DNA of 9,782 nt from DASYML01 sp036399835 (GTDB lineage: Bacteria > Acidobacteriota > Blastocatellia > Pyrinomonadales > Pyrinomonadaceae), in NCBI GenBank assembly GCA_036399835.1, contig DASWMI010000137.1, positions 1 to 9,782 on the forward strand, in the 5' to 3' direction. Numbering within the stretch: position 1 is the stretch's first letter; the number at the start of each line of letters is the position of its first letter. The notes beneath the pieces are model-generated. The model saw only the letters and a list, made by a program, of their open reading frames with translations. It was not told the DNA's origin and searched no databases. Positions 4,357 to 9,782 of this stretch are shown one piece after another. A program made the position numbers and the translations under genes.

Positions 4357-6924
4357 TTATGGCTCGTCCGTGCCCTTCTTGCCTTTCTTCTTTTGCGGAT
4401 CGACCTCGCGCGGGCGCGTGGCCGAAGGAGGCGCGGGCAGCGAGTCCGTGCTTTGCGGTGTGGCGACCTCGGGTTTCTTGGGCGCGGTAGTGGTCGCGGG
4501 CGCTGTGGTCGTGGCTGGCGCATCGCCCAGTCCTGGACCAGGCGGGAGCGTGACCTGTTCCAGCTTAGGCTCTGTGATGGCCGAGGGCAGCGCGCTATCG
4601 GATTTGGTGGCGGCGCGTTTGGCAAGCAGGTCCAGCCGCTCTTCCGACATCTCTCGCTGGCGCTGCTTGATCAGCTCCTTCATGTCTTCGGGCATCGAAG
4701 GCGCTTTCTCGAAATCCTCTTTCGGTTTCCCCTTGAGAAAATCTTTCATAAAGGAGACGAAGAAGGGAAGCGCGCCGTGCCCGCCCGTCATATCGTTGCC
4801 GAGCGGCTTTTTGCGTCCGGGATAGCCCATCCAGACGCCCGTCACGTAAGACGGCGTATAGCCTATAAACCAGACATCCGTGTGATCGTTGACCGTCCCG
4901 GTCTTGCCCGCCAGCGGGACTCCTAAAACTTTCGCGCCCGTCGCCGTGCCAGCGTCAACCACGCCCCGCATCATCTGGACCATTGTCAGCGCGACATACT
5001 CGCTCGTCACCTTGTAGGTCGTCTTCTCCCACTCTTCCAAAACTGCGCCGTCACGGTCGAGCACGCGCCGAATCATGTGCGGCTCGACGCGTATCCCCTT
5101 GTTCGGGAAGGCCGAGTAGGCCGAGACCATCTGGTTCAGGGGAACTTCCGTTGCGCCGAGCGCGGAAGGCAGATAGGGCGCCATCGGGACAGTGATACCG
5201 AAGCGGCGCACCATCTGCGCGCCGGTTTGAATCCCCACGGTTTGCAGCAGGTGGACCGCCGGAACGTTGAGCGATTTGGCGAGCGCAATCTTCATCGGCA
5301 CGTCGCCGTTGCCTAGACTGCCGTCGTAGTTGTGCGGCTGCCAGCCGTTGATGCTGATGGGAGCGCCGCTGACGGTCGTCTCGGGCGTCATCCCCCATTC
5401 GACCGCCGCCGTGTAGATGTAAGGCTTGAAGGCAGAGCCTGTCTGGCGGTAAGCCTGCGTCGCGTTGTTGAACTTGTTGGTGTAGAAATCATAACCGCCG
5501 ACCTGTGCGACGACTTCGCCCGTCTTGGCGTTGAGCGTCATCATAGCGCCCTGCACGCCCGGCACCTGCGAGAGCGAGACCTGAAGGCGCTGGCTCTTAT
5601 CGTCAACGCCTTTAATCTCAAATTCGCAGAGGTCACCGGGCTTAAACTCGCTCTTCGGCTGGCGGCTGGACCAGCCCATATCTTTAGCCGTCACGGTCGC
5701 CGTAAACGTGCCGAAGCGGGCGGTCGCCTCATTCCTGCCCTGGTCCACCTTCATGATGAGGCCCATGATGTAATCGCCGGTCTTGTAATCGTTGCCGTAC
5801 CAGTCCGGATGCCTGTAGCCTTCGAGCTGCTGTTGCTGCGAGGAGGACTGGTTGGCCGCCAGGATGTTGGTATAGTTCGAGCGCCAGCCCGCGTGTGAGC
5901 GGTCATACTGTCGCAGCCCGGCGCGTACAACCTCGACCATCCTTTTCTGCGCTTCGACATTGATCGTGCTGTAGACGCGCAGGCCCGACTGCGCCACGCG
6001 AGTCGTGTACTTGTCTTCCAGATGCTGTCTGATCTCTTCAACCGGGTAGGCGAAGGGCGAGGTGCGCTCCTGCGCCTGATAGTAAGCCGTGTCGGCCAGC
6101 TTGATGGGTTTGGCTTTCGCGGTCTCGGCTTCGGCCTGCGTGATAAAGCCGTTCTTGGCCATCTGGTCCAGCACGAGGTTGCGACGTTCTTTGGCCGCCT
6201 GCGGGCGATTGATGGGCGAATAATCGCTCGGCGCGCGCGGCACGCCGGCCAGGAGCGCCGCTTCTTCAAGCGTCAGCTTTTTGGCCTCTTTGCCAAAGTA
6301 GGTTTCCGAGGCAGCCTCGAAGCCGTATGAGCCTGCGCCGAGAAAGATGTGGTTGAAGTAAAGCTCCATGATCTGCTGCTTGGTGTAATAGCGTTCGATC
6401 TGGAGCGCGAGCAGCCATTCGTTGGCCTTGCGCTGAAGCGTCTGCTCTCTCGAAAGGAAAAGATTCTTGGCAAGCTGCTGGGTGAGGGTCGAGCCGCCTT
6501 CGCGGCTTCCGGTCGTGATGTTTTTGATGACAGCGCCCGCGAGGCGAATCGGGTCAATCCCGACGTGGTCGTAAAAACGCGCGTCCTCTATGGCGAGGAT
6601 GGCATTCTTCATCACGGGCGGAATCTCTTCATACTTGAGCGGGATGCGTTTCTCCAAAGCGAACTCGCCGATCACCGTCTCGCCATCATCCGCATAAACA
6701 CGCGTCACTTCGCTCGGACGATAGGCCGCGAGCGAGGCGACCTCCGTGGCCGCGCGCGAATAGTTGAGCTGGTAGGCGGCGACGATGCCCGTCAGCCCTC
6801 CGGCGGCCAGCGCCAGCAGCAGGACGGCTGGAAACCAGAAACGACGCAGGAAGTGTCGCCGTTTGGCGGGCGGCTTATCTGAGCGCGAGAGCGTCGGACG
6901 CGGACTAGGGGTTTTTGATGCCAT
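4357..6924 (-). CDS. mrcA: Class A penicillin-binding protein (PBP1A-like)
   Basis: An 855-aa bifunctional peptidoglycan synthase that polymerises lipid II glycan strands and cross-links stem peptides on the outer face of the inner membrane. Order of parts: basic cytoplasmic tail (KRRHFLRRF), one membrane span at ~29-51, GT51 glycosyltransferase with catalytic Glu in EDARFYDHVG (113-122) and GGSTLTQQLAKN (143-154), an OB-like insert at ~366-450, then the transpeptidase with S497-A-F-K500, S551-L-N553 and K674-T-G. The C-terminus is a Pro/Ala/Thr-rich then Lys-rich tail with no fold I recognise. I chose the ATG at 6924 because AAGGA lies 10 nt upstream and because the alternative GTG at 6996 lies upstream of the -10 box. 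The gene converges with the esterase gene and diverges from ssrA. Naming it mrcA/ponA is by family only. Confidence 0.93.
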   Translation of the reverse strand: MASKTPSPRPTLSRSDKPPAKRRHFLRRFWFPAVLLLALAAGGLTGIVAAYQLNYSRAATEVASLAAYRPSEVTRVYADDGETVIGEFALEKRIPLKYEEIPPVMKNAILAIEDARFYDHVGIDPIRLAGAVIKNITTGSREGGSTLTQQLAKNLFLSREQTLQRKANEWLLALQIERYYTKQQIMELYFNHIFLGAGSYGFEAASETYFGKEAKKLTLEEAALLAGVPRAPSDYSPINRPQAAKERRNLVLDQMAKNGFITQAEAETAKAKPIKLADTAYYQAQERTSPFAYPVEEIRQHLEDKYTTRVAQSGLRVYSTINVEAQKRMVEVVRAGLRQYDRSHAGWRSNYTNILAANQSSSQQQQLEGYRHPDWYGNDYKTGDYIMGLIMKVDQGRNEATARFGTFTATVTAKDMGWSSRQPKSEFKPGDLCEFEIKGVDDKSQRLQVSLSQVPGVQGAMMTLNAKTGEVVAQVGGYDFYTNKFNNATQAYRQTGSAFKPYIYTAAVEWGMTPETTVSGAPISINGWQPHNYDGSLGNGDVPMKIALAKSLNVPAVHLLQTVGIQTGAQMVRRFGITVPMAPYLPSALGATEVPLNQMVSAYSAFPNKGIRVEPHMIRRVLDRDGAVLEEWEKTTYKVTSEYVALTMVQMMRGVVDAGTATGAKVLGVPLAGKTGTVNDHTDVWFIGYTPSYVTGVWMGYPGRKKPLGNDMTGGHGALPFFVSFMKDFLKGKPKEDFEKAPSMPEDMKELIKQRQREMSEERLDLLAKRAATKSDSALPSAITEPKLEQVTLPPGPGLGDAPATTTAPATTTAPKKPEVATPQSTDSLPAPPSATRPREVDPQKKKGKKGTDEP

Positions 6925-6979
6925 TCGAGATAAATCCTTTTTTTTGTCAACAGGCGAAGGTTTCGCAAAGCGCTCGCGG

Positions 6980-6985
6980 ATTATA
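6980..6985 (-). promoter_or_regulatory. -10 box of the PBP gene
   Basis: Minus strand TATAAT, exact consensus, preceded by ACGT. A -35 at the right distance is poor (TTCGCT or TCGCTC). Transcription would start near 6973, giving a ~49-nt leader to the ATG at 6924. Confidence 0.55.
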
Positions 6986-7076
6986 ACGTAATCCACGCGC
7001 GCGAGCGAAGCTAAAGAGGGACAGGATAAGCCATCCAGCGGTTTGATGTAACGTGGAGAGCCACAGTCCGGCGGGC

Positions 7077-7099
7077 CGGAAAGAACGGTCGGAAAGAAC
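7077..7099 (+). repeat. Direct repeat CGGAAAGAAC, 13-bp period
   Basis: CGGAAAGAAC at 7077-7086 and again at 7090-7099, between the divergent PBP and ssrA promoters. The spacing is close to one helix turn, as in some activator or repressor sites, but two copies alone could be chance. Confidence 0.35.
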
Positions 7100-7120
7100 C
7101 GGAATTATCCTCTAAATCGC

Positions 7121-7143
7121 GGAAACTAAAAGCTTTAGTTTCC
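7121..7143. promoter_or_regulatory. Perfect inverted repeat upstream of the ssrA promoter
   Basis: GGAAACTAAA (7121-7130), AGC, TTTAGTTTCC (7134-7143): 10-bp arms with a 3-bp centre. It lies 22 bases before the ssrA -35. No T run follows on either strand, so a terminator is unlikely; an operator for a dimeric regulator is possible (inference). Confidence 0.4.
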
Positions 7144-7165
7144 AGACCTGGCAACCCTCGCGGGC

Positions 7166-7194
7166 TTGACTGGCATCAGATTGAATGTCATTAT
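7166..7194 (+). promoter_or_regulatory. Sigma70 promoter of ssrA
   Basis: -35 TTGACT (7166-7171), 17-nt spacer, -10 CATTAT (7189-7194). Transcription should start near 7201, 12 bases before the mature tmRNA 5' end, which fits RNase P trimming. Confidence 0.75.
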
Positions 7195-7212
7195 TTGACA
7201 GTTCGCTTCAAT

Positions 7213-7583
7213 GGGGGCGACAGGCTTCGACAGAAACCTGAACGCTTGAGCGGATGCATGCCGGGCCTACTCTGAGCGGCTCGTTAAAAAGCTTGGGGAA
7301 AAACAACTGCCAATAACAATGAATTGGCTCTCGCTGCCTAATTAAGCACCGAGCGTCTCGCCGCAAGTTGCTCATACGCGCGGAAGGAGATGTCACTTAG
7401 TTGAGCTGGCCGGCTCCTTCGGTCCGTGGGAGCTGGCAAGATTAAAGTCGGACTAGCGCCCGCAGAGGTCTTCGTCGCTTCACTGACTCTGCACCGGCGC
7501 GAAACCAAACAAGAGAAGCGGCTAAGCATGTAGAGTCTCTCAGGGTTGGCTTTTGGATCCGGGTTCGATTCCCGGCGCCTCCA
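7213..7583 (+). ncRNA. ssrA: Transfer-messenger RNA (tmRNA)
   Basis: A one-piece tmRNA of about 371 nt that rescues stalled ribosomes with SmpB and tags the unfinished protein for proteolysis. The 5' end GGGGGCGACAGGCTTCGAC and the 3' end with T-arm GGGTTCGATTCCC form the tRNA-like domain. The acceptor GGGGGCG pairs with CGCCTCC, leaving a G3-U70 wobble, the alanine identity mark. The 3' CCA is not encoded (A7583 is followed by CTTT). The tag frame starts at GCC 7309 and reads ANNNELALAA, then TAA at 7339-7341 with a second in-frame TAA two codons on absent but TAATTAA context present. The tag ends in LALAA, the signal for ClpXP-type proteases. It has its own promoter and terminator. Minus-strand frames across this gene are artefacts. 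Confidence 0.97.
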
Positions 7584-7604
7584 CTTTAAATTCAAGTCGC
7601 ACGG

Positions 7605-7663
7605 GCGGCCAGTTCAAACGTTGATGTGATAACATCGTTTCGACTGGCCGCTTCTGCTTTTTG
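7605..7663 (+). terminator. Rho-independent terminator of ssrA
   Basis: GCGGCCAGT (7605-7613) pairs with ACTGGCCGC (7643-7651), with AAACG/CGTTT and ATG/CAT pairs continuing inside; TTCTGCTTTTT follows. It begins 21 bases after the tmRNA 3' end. Confidence 0.85.
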
Positions 7664-7700
7664 ATGAGAAGTAAACTATGGCGCTCCGTTTTCAGAAATA

Positions 7701-7803
7701 GCCACAGAGACACAGAGGCACGGAGAGGAAATAAATCAGGAAGTAACAAGAGTTTTCAACACATCTTTCTTACTTGTTCTCTGTGTCTCTGCGCCTCTGC
7801 GGC
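7701..7803. repeat. Short inverted-repeat element (HRDTEARR type)
   Basis: About 26-bp imperfect terminal inverted repeats: the left end begins GCCACAGAGACACAGAGG (7701 on), and the right end is its complement ending CTCTGCGGC at 7803. The 103-bp unit has an AT-richer centre and no real gene. I recall this sequence as a dispersed repeat in Acidobacteriota and other phyla, usually noticed through false proteins reading HRDTEARR or CLCASA. Its mode of spread is unknown to me; it is MITE-like in form. It lies between the ssrA terminator and murI. Confidence 0.75.
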
Positions 7804-7838
7804 TGATGTTTTTAGTTTGACTGCACAAGTATCCGGCC

Positions 7839-8720
7839 TTGAAATCAAGACTCCCGAATAGCGACCTTCCCATCGGCATCTTCGATAGCGGCGTCGGCGG
7901 GCTGACCGTCTACCGTGCCCTACACGAACGCCTTCCGGACGAGCGTTTTATCTATCTCGGCGATACGGCGCGCGTCCCCTACGGCACAAAGTCGCTGGCG
8001 ACCGTCGAGCGTTACGCCATCGAGAACGCGCGTTTCCTGGAATCGCGCGGCATCAAGCTGCTGGTCGTCGCCTGCAACACGGCATCAGCTCTGGCTCTGC
8101 CGGCGATACGCAGGGCCATCGATGCTGAGGTCGTCGGCGTGATAGAGCCGGGCGCGCGCTCTGCCATAGAAGCCGCCGTAGAATCCGGCGAGCCAAAGGT
8201 CGGCGTCATCGCTACCGAAGCGACCATCCAGAGCGGCGCTTACAAAAACGCGATTAGACAGCTTGCCCCGCGCTCAGAGGTCATCGAGCGCGCCTGCCCG
8301 CTCTTCGTCTCGCTGGCCGAAGAAGGCTGGGCCGAGACTGATGTGGCGCGCACGGTCGCAGAGGAATACTTGAAGGACATCAGGACGACGGGCGTTGATG
8401 CTTTGGTCCTCGGCTGCACGCATTATCCTATCCTGCGCCGCGTCATTCAGCAGGTAGTCGGCGAGCGCGTCTCTTTGATAGACTCAGGCGAAGCGACCGC
8501 TGGCGATGTCGAGCGCCTCTTGAAGGCCAAAGGGCTGGCGCGCCCGTCTGATGAGAGTGAGAGAGGGCGCGAGCGAGAGTTGTGCGACGATCTGGACCAT
8601 TTTTATGTGACGGATGCCGCCGAGAGGTTCGCGCGTGTGGCGGAAAGATTCCTGGGGAGCGCGCCTTCCGTACTGGAGGCCGTGGAAGTCTGGGGGCATG
8701 ATGAGCTTCGCACGTACTGA
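7839..8720 (+). CDS. murI: Glutamate racemase
   Basis: A 293-aa cofactor-independent racemase that converts L-Glu to D-Glu for the peptidoglycan stem peptide, in the cytoplasm. The two catalytic cysteines are C79 in VACNTAS and C193 in LGCTHYP; the N-terminal PIGIFDSGVGG and the GDTARVPYG motif are both present. The length is slightly above the usual 260-280, the extra part being an Arg/Glu-rich stretch (ESERGRERE) near the C-terminus. The start is TTG at 7839: the upstream in-frame stop is at 7818-7820, there is no ATG or GTG before the conserved N-terminus, and there is no clear Shine-Dalgarno. The repeat element ending at 7803 is only 35 bases upstream, so it may have displaced the native leader. 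The 3' end overlaps rph by about 20 bases, implying co-transcription. Confidence 0.93.
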   Translation: MKSRLPNSDLPIGIFDSGVGGLTVYRALHERLPDERFIYLGDTARVPYGTKSLATVERYAIENARFLESRGIKLLVVACNTASALALPAIRRAIDAEVVGVIEPGARSAIEAAVESGEPKVGVIATEATIQSGAYKNAIRQLAPRSEVIERACPLFVSLAEEGWAETDVARTVAEEYLKDIRTTGVDALVLGCTHYPILRRVIQQVVGERVSLIDSGEATAGDVERLLKAKGLARPSDESERGRERELCDDLDHFYVTDAAERFARVAERFLGSAPSVLEAVEVWGHDELRTY

Positions 8721-9438
8721 CGGACGCACGCCCGAAGAGCTGCGCGCCGTTCGCATCACGACCGATTATCTCTCTTACGCAGAAGGCTCCGTGCTCATGG
8801 AGATGGGCCAGACGCGCGTCCTCTGCACGGCTTCGGTCGAAGAGAAGCTGCCGCCGCACCTGCGCAATGTGCGCGGGCAGGGCTGGGTCACAGCCGAATA
8901 CGCCATGCTCCCGCGCGCCACGCTTCAACGCCGCCAGCGCGAGATAGGACGCGGCGGACTCTCCGGCCGGACACATGAAATCCAGCGGCTGATAGGCAGA
9001 AGCCTGCGCGCCATCACGGATAGAAGCCTGCTCGGAGAGCGTACCATCACGCTCGACTGCGATGTGCTTCAGGCCGATGGCGGGACGCGCACAGCCGCCA
9101 TCACGGGCGCTTACGTGGCCTTTGCGCTCGCCTGCCAGCGCCTCCAACGCGGCGGCAAAATTCAAAAGAGTCCGCTGGTGGACCAACTGGCCGCCATCAG
9201 CGTCGGGATAGTGGACCACGTGCCTCTGCTTGATTTGAAGTACGACGAGGATTCGCGCGCCGAAGTTGATATGAACGTCGTGTGCGCAGGCGACGGGCGC
9301 TTTATCGAAGTGCAGGGCACAGCCGAAGGCGCGCCCTTCACGCGCCAGGAGATGGACCGTCTACTTGAGCTGGCGCGGCTGGGGATAGAGCGTCTCGTGC
9401 AGATTCAGCGTGAAGCGTTGACAAAGGCCGCCAGGTAG
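8698..9438 (+). CDS. rph: Ribonuclease PH
   Basis: A 246-aa phosphorolytic 3'-5' exoribonuclease that trims tRNA 3' ends, working as a ring hexamer. Conserved blocks: RTDGRTPEELR (6-16), RGQGWVTAEYAMLPRAT (59-75), the EIQRLIGRSLR helix (94-104), the phosphate-binding GGTRTA (128-133) and DLKYDEDSRAEVDMNVV (179-195) with the acidic metal-site residues. The length is normal. The frame is open upstream to 8614, but the conserved N-terminus sets the start at ATG 8698 or the adjacent ATG 8701; GGAAG at 8684-8688 suits the first and GGGGG at 8692-8696 the second. It overlaps the end of murI. Many genomes follow rph with rdgB; that is not so here. Confidence 0.94.
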   Translation: MMSFARTDGRTPEELRAVRITTDYLSYAEGSVLMEMGQTRVLCTASVEEKLPPHLRNVRGQGWVTAEYAMLPRATLQRRQREIGRGGLSGRTHEIQRLIGRSLRAITDRSLLGERTITLDCDVLQADGGTRTAAITGAYVAFALACQRLQRGGKIQKSPLVDQLAAISVGIVDHVPLLDLKYDEDSRAEVDMNVVCAGDGRFIEVQGTAEGAPFTRQEMDRLLELARLGIERLVQIQREALTKAAR

Positions 9439-9598
9439 AGCGCCGCGAGCTTCTTTGAGAAAGACAACGCGGCCTGCCGTCCGGCGCATCTCACGGCGTT
9501 CATCCAGAGAGAGATGCCACAGCGCACAAAGAGGTTTCGCTAACGGCCCGCAAACGTTTATCATCGTCTCACAAATAAAGAGGAGTTATTTCAATCAC
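9439..9598. other. Intergenic stretch between rph and the next gene
   Basis: 160 bases with no convincing gene, tRNA or terminator. The gap suggests the secreted-protein gene has its own promoter; TTTCGC and TTATCA near 9533-9561 are a weak candidate pair. Confidence 0.4.
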
Positions 9599-9782
9599 AT
9601 GCGACGCCCGATTATCTTCCTGAGCTTTACTCTTATCTTCGCGCTGGCCTCCGTCGCTGTGCTGGCCCAGACGCAGGTCTTTACTACCCCGGCTGTGGAT
9701 TACAGCTTCGAGCTGCCTTCGGAGACCTGGCGCGTGGTCGGCGAGCCGGACGGCGCTCATCAACACCTTGAACTTGTCTATG
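9599..9782 (+). CDS. Secreted protein of unknown function, 3' end cut off
   Basis: Sixty-one codons are visible before the right edge. The protein starts MRRPIIFLSFTLIFALASVA and has a clear Sec signal peptide: two Arg, a hydrophobic core at ~5-22, and a likely signal peptidase I cut after VLA at 23 (VLA-QTQ). The mature part begins QTQVFTTPAVDYSFELPSET; the SFELPS...WRVVGEPDGAHQH pattern recalls hypothetical envelope proteins I associate with Acidobacteriota. The Shine-Dalgarno AAAGAGGAG (9577-9585) is 13 nt from the ATG at 9599, longer than usual, but no nearer start codon exists. The function is unknown. Confidence 0.75.
   Translation, partial: MRRPIIFLSFTLIFALASVAVLAQTQVFTTPAVDYSFELPSETWRVVGEPDGAHQHLELVY

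Noticed and set aside
7338..7749. Minus-strand frames reading WRRRESNPDPK and similar
   Set aside because: They are antisense to tmRNA; the RRRESNPD peptide is a common artefact of translating the T-arm/acceptor end of tRNA-like genes backwards.
7661..7861. Plus-strand 66-codon frame with HRDTEARRG and SLCLCASAA
   Set aside because: Artefact of the inverted-repeat element; the frame covers both ends of the repeat.
8443..9219. 258-codon minus-strand frame opposite murI/rph
   Set aside because: Shadow of two well-identified genes in GC-rich DNA; no family motifs.

Overview
The window looks like ordinary chromosomal DNA of a GC-rich bacterium. My best guess is Acidobacteriota, probably a Blastocatellia/Pyrinomonadaceae-type genome. 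That guess is an inference. It rests on the style of the secreted protein at the right edge, on the short 'CACAGAGACACAGAGGCAC' inverted-repeat element in front of murI (a type I recall from Acidobacteriota and several other phyla), and on codon usage rich in GCG/CGC. There are no phage, plasmid, CRISPR or insertion-sequence genes.

Left part, minus strand: the start of a small two-CxxC zinc-ribbon protein (cut by the left edge), an RhlE-type DEAD-box RNA helicase, and a glycine-rich RRM RNA-binding protein. A strong intrinsic terminator separates the last two. The RRM gene's Shine-Dalgarno sequence lies inside a short hairpin. Both proteins belong to families often tied to RNA remodelling and cold adaptation.

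The most interesting segment is 2543-3312 (minus strand). It is a self-contained transcription unit: a consensus sigma70 promoter, a 5' leader hairpin, the 5' half of tRNA-Asn(GUU), a 565-nt group I intron carrying an HNH endonuclease ORF, the 3' half of the tRNA, and a rho-independent terminator. Joining the halves (34 + 38 nt) gives a complete tRNA with loop CTGTTAA and discriminator G73. The intron sits inside the anticodon, between nucleotides 35 and 36. It follows the group I rules (U at the exon end, G at the intron end) and shows the P, Q, R and S core elements, P7 and a GAAA-capped P9. The last ~15 codons and the stop codon of the HNH ORF are themselves the P4/P5 part of the ribozyme core.

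Middle: an alpha/beta-hydrolase esterase (plus strand) converges on a class A penicillin-binding protein (minus strand), with a perfect 16-bp bidirectional terminator hairpin between them. Divergent from the PBP gene is ssrA (tmRNA, tag ANNNELALAA), with its own promoter and terminator.

Right part, plus strand: the inverted-repeat element, then murI (glutamate racemase, TTG start) overlapping rph (RNase PH), then the start of a secreted protein cut by the right edge. Three genes or RNAs here serve RNA maturation or translation quality (rhlE, rph, ssrA) and two serve peptidoglycan synthesis (murI makes D-Glu, the class A PBP polymerises and cross-links). Neither tRNA-Asn nor ssrA encodes its 3' CCA, so a CCA-adding enzyme must exist elsewhere.
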